The position numbers were made by a program, and so were the translations under genes. A DNA stretch of 64,000 nucleotides from an uncultured Collinsella sp. (GTDB lineage: Bacteria; Actinomycetota; Coriobacteriia; Coriobacteriales; Coriobacteriaceae), in the NCBI GenBank assembly GCA_959023295.1, contig CAUFBM010000008.1, positions 50,742-114,741 of the forward strand. Direction: 5' to 3'. Of this stretch, positions 16,994 to 24,734 are shown piece by piece (within the stretch, counting starts at the first letter, position 1; each line of letters begins with the position of its first letter). Below the pieces are notes generated by a model. The model saw only the letters and a program-made list of their open reading frames with translations, was not told the origin of the DNA and did not search any database.

Positions 16994-17884
16994 ATGGCAG
17001 AACAGACCAGCAAGGCCGATCGCGTCAAACTCAATCGAGAGCTCGCGCAGATGCTCAAGGGCGGCGTCATCATGGACGTCACCACGCCCGAGCAGGCACG
17101 CATCGCCGAGGAGGCAGGCGCCTGCGCCGTCATGGCACTCGAGCGTATCCCGGCCGACATCCGTGCCGCAGGCGGCGTCTCGCGCATGAGCGACCCCAAG
17201 ATGATCAAGGGCATCCAGGAGGCCGTCTCCATCCCCGTTATGGCCAAGTGCCGCATCGGCCACATTGTCGAGGCGCAGGTCCTTCAGGCCATCGAGATCG
17301 ATTACATCGACGAGTCCGAGGTTCTCTCCCCTGCTGATGACGTCTATCACATCGACAAGACCCAGTTTGACGTGCCGTTTGTCTGCGGCGCCCGCAATCT
17401 GGGCGAGGCGCTACGCCGTGTTGCCGAGGGCGCCACGATGATTCGCACCAAGGGCGAGCCGGGCACGGGCGACGTCGTTCAGGCTGTGCGTCACATGCGC
17501 AAGATCCAAAAGCAGATCCGCGACGTTGTCGCTCTGCGCAATGATGAGCTCTTTGAGGCAGCCAAGCAACTGCAGGTTCCGGTCGAGCTGGTACGCGAGG
17601 TTCATGCCACGGGCAAGCTTCCCGTGGTGAACTTTGCCGCCGGCGGCGTAGCGACCCCCGCCGACGCCGCGCTGATGATGCAGCTGGGCGCCGAGGGCGT
17701 CTTTGTCGGCTCGGGCATCTTTAAGAGCGGCGACCCTGCCAAGCGCGCCGCCGCCATCGTCAAGGCCGTGGCAAACTTCACCGATGCCAAACTCATCGCC
17801 GGGCTTTCGGAGGACCTGGGCGAGGCCATGGTGGGCATCAACGCCGACGAGATCGAGATCATCATGGAGGAGCGCGGGCGCTAG
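16994..17884 (+). CDS. pdxS: PLP synthase subunit PdxS
   Basis: 296 aa from the ATG at 16994 with GGGAG upstream. It is highly conserved: MLKGGVIMDVTTPEQA, RIPADIRAAGGVSRMSDP, PVMAKCRIGHIVEAQVL and the active-site region FVCGARNLGEALRR and MIRTKGEPGTGDV, with Lys residues for the ribose 5-phosphate adduct. PdxS joins ribose 5-phosphate, glyceraldehyde 3-phosphate and ammonia into pyridoxal 5'-phosphate; ammonia comes from PdxT, encoded 20 bases downstream. The length is normal and the protein cytosolic, forming a 12-mer in known homologues. Probably controlled by the divergent PdxR. Confidence 0.98.
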   Translation: MAEQTSKADRVKLNRELAQMLKGGVIMDVTTPEQARIAEEAGACAVMALERIPADIRAAGGVSRMSDPKMIKGIQEAVSIPVMAKCRIGHIVEAQVLQAIEIDYIDESEVLSPADDVYHIDKTQFDVPFVCGARNLGEALRRVAEGATMIRTKGEPGTGDVVQAVRHMRKIQKQIRDVVALRNDELFEAAKQLQVPVELVREVHATGKLPVVNFAAGGVATPADAALMMQLGAEGVFVGSGIFKSGDPAKRAAAIVKAVANFTDAKLIAGLSEDLGEAMVGINADEIEIIMEERGR

Positions 17885-17904
17885 TCCAGCAGAAAGGATC
17901 GCAC

Positions 17905-18492
17905 ATGAGCGATTATGCAGACCAAACGGTCGCCGTGCTGGCGGTCCAAGGCGCTTTTGCCGAGCACGAGGCAAGACTATCTGAGCTGGGCGCGCACTGT
18001 ATTGAGCTGAGGCAGGCGGCCGATTTGCAGCAGAACTTTGACCGCCTGGTCCTCCCCGGCGGCGAGTCCACCGTTCAGGGCAAGCTACTTGCCGAACTCG
18101 GTATGCTCGAGGGGCTTCGCATCCGCATTGTTGAAGGCATGCCTGTATTGGGGACTTGCGCCGGCTTGATTCTGCTGGCGCGCGACCTTGCCGCCCACGA
18201 CGATAAGGGGACGCCGCGCCTGGCAACCATGGATGTGCTCGTTGAGCGTAATGCCTATGGCAGACAGCTCGGCAGCTTTCGCACCAAGGGGCGGGTAGAC
18301 GGTATCGACGGTGAAGTGCCGCTGACGTTTATCCGTGCACCCCGCATCGTCAAGGTGCACGGCAATGCCAAGGCCCTGTCCGAAGTCGATGGCCGCATCG
18401 TCGCCGCCCGTCAAGACAACCAGCTCGGCGTCACCTTCCACCCCGAGCTCGACGACGACGCCCGCCTCCACGAGCTCTTCCTCCAAATGTAG
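17905..18492 (+). CDS. pdxT: PLP synthase glutaminase subunit PdxT
   Basis: 195 aa. VLAVQGAFAEHEARL at the N-terminus, LVLPGGEST (about 50-58), the nucleophile Cys in VLGTCAGLILLA (about 80), FIRAPRI, and the His-x-Glu pair in TFHPEL near the C-terminus complete the class I glutaminase triad. It hydrolyses glutamine and passes ammonia to PdxS. AAAGGA precedes the ATG. It is second gene of the pdxST operon. Confidence 0.97.
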   Translation: MSDYADQTVAVLAVQGAFAEHEARLSELGAHCIELRQAADLQQNFDRLVLPGGESTVQGKLLAELGMLEGLRIRIVEGMPVLGTCAGLILLARDLAAHDDKGTPRLATMDVLVERNAYGRQLGSFRTKGRVDGIDGEVPLTFIRAPRIVKVHGNAKALSEVDGRIVAARQDNQLGVTFHPELDDDARLHELFLQM

Positions 18493-18533
18493 GCAAAAAC
18501 GAACGAGCGTAGATTTCCACTCTCATGCTATGC

Positions 18534-18587
18534 AGTCGTTGGGGACGTTCTTAAACGACTAGTCCAACAAGAACATCCCCAATGACT
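18534..18587. repeat. Hairpin element with TTGGGGA arms
   Basis: AGTCGTTGGGGACGTTCTT (18534-18552) pairs with AAGAACATCCCCAATGACT (18569-18587); the two non-identical positions still form G-T pairs in one strand's RNA. It lies 42 bases after pdxT with no T-run, so it is either a stabilising 3' structure or a dispersed element. It shares ATTGGGGA with the hairpin at 49817. Confidence 0.7.
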
Positions 18588-18620
18588 ACATTGCGATAGA
18601 CGACCACGTTTGCCCAGATA

Positions 18621-18660
18621 AAACCGACCAAAATAAACTTGTCCCCCTTTTGGTAGGTTT
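18621..18660. repeat. AATAAACCTGTCCC-type hairpin element, copy 1
   Basis: AAACCGACCAAAA and TTTTGGTAGGTTT arms surround TAAACTTGTCCCCC. It is related to the copies at 43652-43686 and 62994-63030, with matched changes in the arms. Confidence 0.75.
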
Positions 18661-18797
18661 GGATCAAGGCAACGCCGATATTTTGCTACCGACAGCGAAA
18701 ACCCGCCAGAGCGAGGGAGGCCCTTTTGGGGCGAGATGACGCCATAGGTTGAGCATAAGTCAGCGAGCGGGTCGCATTTGTGACAAGGTGGCGTGAA

Positions 18798-18832
18798 ACG
18801 AAAGGGCGCTGACCTTCTGGTCGCGCCCTTGA
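18798..18832 (-). terminator. Candidate terminator of the RGG-tail gene
   Basis: Read on the minus strand, GGGCGCGACC, loop AGAA and GGTCAGCGCCC (one bulged base) are followed by TTTCGTTT. It lies about 75 bases past the stop at 18906. Confidence 0.6.
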
Positions 18833-18905
18833 AGTTGAACGTCAGATTGTCCAAATGCGGCCCGCGCAGCGTCGGCCCGTTACGGCGTTTGGTAAAACGC
18901 CGTAA

Positions 18906-19817
18906 CTAAAAACGATTGCCGCGGAAGCCGCCGCCATTGCGGCCGCCACGATCGCCACCGCGACCGCCGCGGTCGTTACCACGGTTGCCGCTAAAGCCAC
19001 CACGGTTGCCGCCGCGGTCGCCATAGCCACCACGGTTGCCGCCAAAGCCGCCTCGACCGCCGCGGTCGCCGCCACGGTCACCAAAGCCGCCGCGGCCGCC
19101 GCGATCGCCACCGCGACCGCCACGGTCGCCGCCACGGCCACCGCGATCACCAAAGCCGCCGCGACCGCCGCGGTCGCCGCCACGGCCACCGCGATCGTCA
19201 CGGCCGCCGCGAGGACCGCGGTCCTCGTCCAGGCCCATGGCGACGAGCGGAGCGATAACCTTATCGAGAGCGGCCATCAGCTCGGTGGCCTCCTCGTAAG
19301 AAAGCTCGGGCAGGAGCTTCTCCTTCTTGTTGGCAAGCTCGACCAGACCCTCAGCGGCATCCTCGGCAGCGAAGACGACGATCTTGCGCATATCGCCCTC
19401 GGCGTCGTCGATGCGGCCGACCAGATCGGCAGCCTCGGCCTCGGCCATCAGACCATCGAGCTCACGAAGGCGCATGCCCAGCAGGTCGGACATTTCCTTC
19501 TGCTCCATCTTGGGCTTGAGGTCAAGGAGCTTGATGGCGCGCTCGATGTTCGCCATGCGCTCGGCCTTGGCCTCCTCCTCCTTGGAAATAGCAAAGCGAC
19601 GGCTACGCAGCAGGCGGGCGGCCTTCTGCATCTTGTCCATCAGCTCTTCGTCATCGTAATCAGCGGCGGCCTCGACAACCTCGGCCTCCTCCTCGGCGGA
19701 AACCTCGTCAGCAGCCTCAACCTCGGCAGCTTCGGTCTCCACGGTCTCGACTGCCTCGACCTCGGCAGCCATGGTCTCGTTCTCGGTCTCGTTCATGATC
19801 TCTTCGTTCTCGGACAT
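18906..19817 (-). CDS. Acidic winged-helix protein with C-terminal RGG repeats
   Basis: 303 aa. Residues 1-60 are extremely acidic (Glu/Ala). Residues ~60-195 look like a MarR-type winged-helix fold: LMDKMQKAARLLRSRRF, QKEMSDLLGMRLRELDGLM, then a DAEGDMRKIVVF wing and AAEGLVELANKKEKLLPELS. From ~205 to the end it is almost pure Arg/Gly/Asp/Phe repeats (GGRGGDRGG, GGFGDRGG), the RGG-box type common in RNA-binding and condensate-forming proteins. Its ATG follows AAGGAGT. A hairpin overlaps the stop codon. No annotated family is known to me for this combination; an RNA- or ribosome-linked regulator is my inference. Confidence 0.8.
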   Translation of the reverse strand: MSENEEIMNETENETMAAEVEAVETVETEAAEVEAADEVSAEEEAEVVEAAADYDDEELMDKMQKAARLLRSRRFAISKEEEAKAERMANIERAIKLLDLKPKMEQKEMSDLLGMRLRELDGLMAEAEAADLVGRIDDAEGDMRKIVVFAAEDAAEGLVELANKKEKLLPELSYEEATELMAALDKVIAPLVAMGLDEDRGPRGGRDDRGGRGGDRGGRGGFGDRGGRGGDRGGRGGDRGGRGGFGDRGGDRGGRGGFGGNRGGYGDRGGNRGGFSGNRGNDRGGRGGDRGGRNGGGFRGNRF

Positions 19818-19969
19818 GAGACTCCTTCTTGGCCCTCTCGGGCATCATCGCCCCATTCGCGGGGCCCGTCGCGCACTCTTTGCGCTTTAAACAATCATGC
19901 CTCTCGGCAAAACGTCCATTAGTTTATGGTGTCGCCCGCCAATCTAGCTGCAGAATCTATGTGCACACA

Positions 19970-21385
19970 TTAATGCGACATGTGCGACTCGCGGCGAGCG
20001 TACACAACCGACACCGCGAACCCGACCAGGGCAATCACGGCCGCCACGCGCACGGCAGCTGCAAATCCAATCGCCTGGGCAACGTCCGCCTCAATGCCAG
20101 TGGCGCCGGCAGCCGCCGCAGAACTCGAAAGCAGACCGATAAACAGGGACGGGCCAAACGACGCGGCAATCATGTTCCACGTGTTGAGCAATGCCGTTCC
20201 GTGAGGATGCTCAGCGGCGGGCAGCGTCTCCAGGCCGGCCGTCTGCGAGGGGCTCAGCACCAAACCGACACCGGCATACACCACAACGGTCAACGCCACG
20301 GCAACGCCAATGTTCATACTTGCCGCAGTCATCGAAATTGCAGTCTGCCCCACGGCAATCAGGGCAAAGCCGACCGGCAGCAGCGGCCATGCGCCACGGG
20401 CGTCCATCACGCGTCCGCCCACAATCGAGGTCACGGCGTTGCAGGCAATCGCCGGCAAAATGAGCAAGCCCGCAACAAGAGCGGTCATGCCGTATGCGCC
20501 CTCAAAATAGAGCGGCAGCAAAACGCTCATCGAGAACGTCGTCATCATCGACACCACCACGAGCAGGCACGCAGGCCAAAAACGAACGCTCGCCATGGGG
20601 CGAACATTAAGCACCGGATGTTCGAGCTTGAGCTGGCGGACCGCAAACAGGCCAAGCAGCACCACAGCGGCGAAAAACGTCACGATACCGGTCATCACAT
20701 TGGTCGAGAACTCGCCTACGGAATACACAAACGCCGTAATGCCGGCGGCGAGCAAAACAACCGACAGAATATCAAGGGTGGCGGTCGAACGCCCTCCGAC
20801 ATTTCGAACGAGCTTTGCGCCCGCCGCAGCGACCACGACACCGCCCACCAGCGGCACTACGAACACAGCCCTCCAGCCAAACAACGTGCACATAAGGCCG
20901 CTGATTACGGGGCCAAACGCCGGTCCCAACGTGATGCAGGCACCGCCCAGGCTCAGATACAGGCCGAGCTTCTCGCGCGGAGCACAAGACAGCACCACGT
21001 TCATCATGAGCGGAAACAAGATGCCCGATCCCACAGCCTGCATAATACGACTCGGCAGCAAAACGGTAAACGACGGCGCGATCAGGCACAGGACTTCGCC
21101 GGCGACCATGCAGCCACATGCGAAAAACAGCAGCTTGCGCGTCGAGAAGCGACCGGAAAGAAAGGCCATGATGGCCGTAAAGATCGACGTCACGATCATG
21201 TAGCCCGAAACAAGCCACTGCGCCGTGGTAGCACTCACCGAAAAGGCCGCCATGATGTCGTGCAACGCCACATTAATGATGTTCTCGTTAAAGGCGGCAA
21301 CAAAGGCTGCGATATACATTACGACGAGAAACGCCCCATTGGCCGATGGCGGCACTTGAACTTGTTGCTGAGATTTGCTTCCCAT
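19970..21385 (-). CDS. MFS multidrug exporter, DHA2 (EmrB/QacA) type
   Basis: 471 aa from the ATG at 21385, which has AAGAGGAAGG upstream; the frame is open to 21502 without a ribosome site. It has about 14 hydrophobic segments. NENIINVALHDIMAAF resembles the DHA2 motif D1 (LDxTIVNVALP), FLSGRFSTRKLL is motif A, and GPAFGPVISGLMCTLFGWRAVF is motif C. It is probably a proton-driven drug or metabolite exporter in the cytoplasmic membrane. No regulator is adjacent, and it is divergent from a deformylase-like gene. Substrate unknown. Confidence 0.88.
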   Translation of the reverse strand: MGSKSQQQVQVPPSANGAFLVVMYIAAFVAAFNENIINVALHDIMAAFSVSATTAQWLVSGYMIVTSIFTAIMAFLSGRFSTRKLLFFACGCMVAGEVLCLIAPSFTVLLPSRIMQAVGSGILFPLMMNVVLSCAPREKLGLYLSLGGACITLGPAFGPVISGLMCTLFGWRAVFVVPLVGGVVVAAAGAKLVRNVGGRSTATLDILSVVLLAAGITAFVYSVGEFSTNVMTGIVTFFAAVVLLGLFAVRQLKLEHPVLNVRPMASVRFWPACLLVVVSMMTTFSMSVLLPLYFEGAYGMTALVAGLLILPAIACNAVTSIVGGRVMDARGAWPLLPVGFALIAVGQTAISMTAASMNIGVAVALTVVVYAGVGLVLSPSQTAGLETLPAAEHPHGTALLNTWNMIAASFGPSLFIGLLSSSAAAAGATGIEADVAQAIGFAAAVRVAAVIALVGFAVSVVYARRESHMSH

Positions 21386-21589
21386 GTATTTCCTTCCTCT
21401 TGGAACGACAGTCGCATCGCCCCAGAGGAACAGTCCAGGGCGAACATGAGCCCTAGACTTACGCCAGACGCCGCACGCGACGAGCCTGGCAACATGGTCC
21501 AACGTCGAAAGATTGTAACGCGAACGCGCAGCTTTCCTTCCGCGCTATTATTAAAAGTCCACGAAAGCATGAGACATGAGGAGCCCGCC

Positions 21590-22000
21590 ATGATTAAGCC
21601 CATCATGAAATCCGAGTTCTTTTTGCGCCTGTCTTCCGAAGACGCGGGACCCGACGATGCCGCGACCGGGCAGGACCTCCTGGATACGCTCCACGAACAT
21701 GAGCATGAGTGCGTGGGGCTCGCCGCCAACATGATCGGCGTACGCAAACGCATCATCTGCGTAAAGGACGGCAATAGGGCGCTGCTGATGTACAACCCTC
21801 AAATTCTTGAGCAGGTCAATGCCTATCAGACGAGCGAAGGATGCCTCTCGCTGATCGGCGAGCGTCCCTGCACCCGCTATCGCCGCATTAAGGTTGAGTA
21901 TTTGGACGAGAACTTCGTCCACCGCATCAAAAACTTCTCGGGCTACACCGCCGAGATCATCCAGCACGAAATCGACCACTGCAACGGAATCGTTATTTAG
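21590..22000 (+). CDS. Divergent peptide deformylase-like protein
   Basis: 136 aa from the ATG at 21590 with GAGGAG upstream; a much longer frame to 19829 is a shadow of the MFS gene. Deformylase motifs are CVGLAANMIG (motif 1, where the usual Gln of GLAAxQ is Met), EGCLS (motif 2, with the metal Cys) and QHEIDHCNG (motif 3, intact HExDH). It is shorter than typical Def (about 165-190 aa). Motif 2 and 3 ligands suggest metal binding and possible activity; the Gln-to-Met change would alter the oxyanion site. A second divergent paralogue is at 29212. The physiological substrate is uncertain, and the main def gene is presumably elsewhere. Confidence 0.8.
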   Translation: MIKPIMKSEFFLRLSSEDAGPDDAATGQDLLDTLHEHEHECVGLAANMIGVRKRIICVKDGNRALLMYNPQILEQVNAYQTSEGCLSLIGERPCTRYRRIKVEYLDENFVHRIKNFSGYTAEIIQHEIDHCNGIVI

Positions 22001-22075
22001 TTCCGCCGATTCAAGAAAGCCCCCCGCAGCCAAGCAACTGCAGGGAGCTTTTCATAGTGCGGAGCTTCTATCCCA

Positions 22076-23596
22076 CTAGTTCTGACGGTAGTGATCGAAG
22101 AAGTCGGCGAGGTCTTCGAGCGACTCTTTGAGCACTTCCATGCGCGGCAGGTACACGATGCGGAAGTGGTCGGGCTCGGCCCAGTTAAAGCCGCCGCCGC
22201 GCGTGATGAGGATCTTCTTCTCGTGCAGCAGATCGAGGGCAAACTGCTCGTCATCGGTGATGTTGAACTTCTTAACATCCATCTTGGGGAAGATGTAGAA
22301 CGCCGCGCGCGGCTTGACCACCGAGATGCCGTCGATCTTGCTGAGCGCCTCATACACAAAGTTGCGCTGCTCGTAGACGCGACCGCCGGGGCGGATGTAG
22401 TCGTTGACCGACTGATGGCCGCCGAGCGCCGTCTGGACGATCGACTGGGCCGGCACGTTGGAGCACAGACGCATGTTAGAGAGCATGTTGACGCCCATGA
22501 TGAAGTCGCTCATGCAGCGCTGGTTGCCCGAAAGCACCATCCAGCCAATGCGATAGCCCGCGATCATATGCGACTTGGACAGGCCGCTAAACGTAATGCA
22601 GGGCAGATCGGGAGCGAGCGAGGCAATCGAGACGTGCTCGTAGCCGTCCATGCACAGACGGTCGTAGATCTCATCGGCAAAGATCATCAGCTGATGCCTG
22701 CGCGCAACCTCGACGATGCCCTCGAGCACCTCGCGCGGATAGACAGAACCCGTGGGGTTGTTGGGGTTGATGATGACGAGGGCCTTGGTCGCGCTCGTGA
22801 TCTTGGACTCCATATCCTCCAGGTCGGGATACCAATCCGCCTGCTCGTCGCATAGATAGTGCACGGGATGACCGCCGGCAAGGGTTGCGCACGCCGTCCA
22901 GAGCGGATAATCGGGGCTGGGGATCAGAATCTCGTCACCATTGTCGAGCAGCGCGTTCATCGAAAGCTGAATGAGTTCGGACACGCCGTTGCCCGTGTAG
23001 ATATGCTCCATCTGAACATTGGGCAGCCCCTTGATCTGCGAGTACTGCATGATCGCCTTGCGCGCAGAGAACAGGCCGCGCGAGTTGGAATAGCCTTCGC
23101 AGTCGGGCAGCTGGTGGCGCATGTCCTTGATAACCTCGTCGGGCGTGCGGAAACCGAAGGGCGCCGGGTTACCGATATTGAGCTTGAGGATGCGCTCGCC
23201 CTCGTCCTCCATACGGGCGGCCTCGTCGACGACGGGGCCGCGCACGTCATACAGGACGTTATCGAGCTTGGTGGATTTAGAAAAAGTGCGCATGGTGGTG
23301 CTCCTTGCAATTTGAGCTGAGGGATGGGGTTCGGGCTTGGAATCGTTGCGGGGTGATGATGCCTCGCCTTGATCGGCGTCGCCGGCAAGCAGCCAGGTAA
23401 CATCGACCTCCAAAATACGGGCGAGCAGCTCAGCCACATCGCGCCGCGGGATCGTCTTGCCGCTCACATATTGGCTCATCTGACTCTTGCCGAGTTTTTT
23501 GCCGAGCATCTCCGATGCGCGGATCACGTCCGACTGGCGAACGTCGCGATCGGACATAGCCTGTCGCAGGCGATCGCTAAACGTCTCTTGGGCCAC
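22076..23596 (-). CDS. XRE helix-turn-helix fused to class I aminotransferase
   Basis: 506 aa from the GTG at 23596, with AAGGAGG upstream. Residues ~5-70 form a Cro/CI-type HTH (SDRDVRQSDVIRASEMLGKKLGKSQMSQYVSGK) and residues ~100-506 a full aminotransferase: LNIGNPAPFGF, GNGVSELIQLSM, IINPNNPTGSVYP, FADEIYDRL, and the PLP Lys in FSGLSKSHMIAGYRIGW. The enzyme half resembles AlaA-type glutamate-pyruvate transaminases, and all PLP contacts look intact. A GTTCAATT palindrome system upstream suggests it regulates its own gene. XRE-aminotransferase differs from the common GntR-based MocR design. It is the only gene in its unit. Confidence 0.88.
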   Translation of the reverse strand: MAQETFSDRLRQAMSDRDVRQSDVIRASEMLGKKLGKSQMSQYVSGKTIPRRDVAELLARILEVDVTWLLAGDADQGEASSPRNDSKPEPHPSAQIARSTTMRTFSKSTKLDNVLYDVRGPVVDEAARMEDEGERILKLNIGNPAPFGFRTPDEVIKDMRHQLPDCEGYSNSRGLFSARKAIMQYSQIKGLPNVQMEHIYTGNGVSELIQLSMNALLDNGDEILIPSPDYPLWTACATLAGGHPVHYLCDEQADWYPDLEDMESKITSATKALVIINPNNPTGSVYPREVLEGIVEVARRHQLMIFADEIYDRLCMDGYEHVSIASLAPDLPCITFSGLSKSHMIAGYRIGWMVLSGNQRCMSDFIMGVNMLSNMRLCSNVPAQSIVQTALGGHQSVNDYIRPGGRVYEQRNFVYEALSKIDGISVVKPRAAFYIFPKMDVKKFNITDDEQFALDLLHEKKILITRGGGFNWAEPDHFRIVYLPRMEVLKESLEDLADFFDHYRQN

Positions 23597-23617
23597 TAGA
23601 ACCTCCTTGCTGGCAAA

Positions 23618-23699
23618 GTTCAATTTATAGAACACGAATTGAACCAGGGTTCAATTTAGCAAGCAGTATAGCGCCGTACCTCATTCGAAAGTTCAATTT
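23618..23699 (-). promoter_or_regulatory. GTTCAATT operator array with perfect palindrome
   Basis: AATTGAAC-N4-GTTCAATT (23637-23656) is a perfect palindrome. Further GTTCAATTT half-sites are at 23618-23626 and 23691-23699. On the minus strand TTGAAC (23654-23649) and TATAAA (23629-23624) could be the -35 and -10 with a long 19-base spacer. The array directly precedes the XRE-aminotransferase gene. Confidence 0.65.
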
Positions 23700-23758
23700 C
23701 ATAAGAAAATGTATCGGACTCCGAGATTTGCCCAAAGCGAACAATGGTGTGTACACGT

Positions 23759-24616
23759 TTAGAGGTATTCGAGGAAACGGGCGGCGGCAAGCGAAACATC
23801 GGCCGTTCGATATATGGCGTTGATCTGCCGATGGGGATGTCCCTCGAGCGAACGCACGGCAACATCGAACTGACAACGGCGCAAGATGAGCGCGGGAAGA
23901 ATGCTCACACCCAGGCCGTCCTCAACCATGGCCATAATCGCATAGTCATCCCAGGTCGACAGCTTGGAGCACACCGTCAGTCCCGCCCGACGGAACAGCG
24001 GCGTAATCTCGTCATCGGTGCCGCGTTCTAGCAGAATAAACTGCTCGTTGGCTAAATCGGCAAGAGAAACGACCTCCGCCGTGGCAAGCAAAGAGTCTGC
24101 CGGTACTACCGCCATCAACTCGTCGCGCACCAAAGACCGCGATGCCATGCCGTTTTCTCGGGGCTCACGCGGGATAAAGCCCAGGTCACAACGACCCTCA
24201 GCCACCCATTGTTCAATCTCTGAGTAATCGCCCATCAGCAGCTCGTAATCGACATCCGGATGATCGGCGCGAAAGCGCGCGATCACCGGCGGCAGTACAT
24301 GAGTCGCCACACTCGAAAACGTACCGATACAGATCTTGCCGCGCATGAGCCCTCGCATCTCGTCCACGCGTCGCTGCAGGCGGCCAAACTCTTCGCATAA
24401 CGCCTCGACTGCCGGCATGACCTGCCGCCCGTCGGCAGAAAGCACCACGCCCTCGCGGCTGCGATCAAGCACCTTAAAACCCCAGTCTGCCTCAAGGTCG
24501 CCCACCATGCGGCTCACGCCCGACTGCGAATAGCTCAGCCGCTCTGCAGCACGCGTAAAGCTGCCGGCACGCACCGTCTCGAGCAGCACTTGCATCTTTT
24601 GGATATTGGTCTCCAT
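23759..24616 (-). CDS. LysR-family transcriptional regulator
   Basis: 285 aa. Residues 1-60 hold the LysR HTH (AGSFTRAAERLSYSQSGVSRMVGDLE), followed by the effector domain with ICIGTFSSVATHVLPPVIARF and DLGFIPREP. It is divergent from the EamA transporter gene, and the space between holds a perfect GTTCAC-N5-GTGAAC box, so it most likely controls that transporter and itself. Effector unknown. The start at 24616 is the first ATG. Confidence 0.9.
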   Translation of the reverse strand: METNIQKMQVLLETVRAGSFTRAAERLSYSQSGVSRMVGDLEADWGFKVLDRSREGVVLSADGRQVMPAVEALCEEFGRLQRRVDEMRGLMRGKICIGTFSSVATHVLPPVIARFRADHPDVDYELLMGDYSEIEQWVAEGRCDLGFIPREPRENGMASRSLVRDELMAVVPADSLLATAEVVSLADLANEQFILLERGTDDEITPLFRRAGLTVCSKLSTWDDYAIMAMVEDGLGVSILPALILRRCQFDVAVRSLEGHPHRQINAIYRTADVSLAAARFLEYL

Positions 24617-24661
24617 GGCACGTCCCCACCCTTGTATGAGTTTTTGTCATGTTTTCCATGC

Positions 24662-24705
24662 ATTATATTCGCTTTTCTTCTAAAGCCAGTTCACCCATAG
24701 TGAAC
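24662..24705. promoter_or_regulatory. LysR box and divergent promoter
   Basis: GTTCAC-CCATA-GTGAAC (24689-24705) is a perfect palindrome containing the T-N11-A LysR core. A minus-strand TATAAT (24667-24662) is placed so that the box covers the -35 region of the LysR gene, a layout expected for autoregulation and divergent control. Confidence 0.65.
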
Positions 24706-24734
24706 ATGCTCGGATATAGAGGGGATGGAAGCGC

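Larger units (their letters stand above)
18493..18905. other. Gene-free stretch rich in palindromes
   Basis: About 410 bases between pdxT and the RGG-tail gene. It holds the hairpins at 18534-18587 and 18621-18660, a terminator at 18798-18832 and a hairpin touching the RGG gene stop (18879-18906). The middle (18661-18797) shows no gene I can support; a minus-strand open frame there crosses the repeats and has no ribosome site. Confidence 0.6.

Noticed and set aside
18528..18854. Minus-strand open frame of 108 codons between pdxT and the RGG gene
   Set aside because: It crosses two hairpin elements and a terminator and has no ribosome site; its apparent protein is translated repeat sequence.
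18906..19200. Repeat array resembling CRISPR in the RGG region
   Set aside because: The periodic DNA is simply codons for RGG/GDRGG repeats without unique spacers of constant length.
19829..22000. A very long plus-strand open frame (over 700 codons) ending in the deformylase-like protein
   Set aside because: Most of it is the antisense of the MFS gene, rich in Arg/His/Gln with no family match; the real gene starts at 21590 behind GAGGAG.
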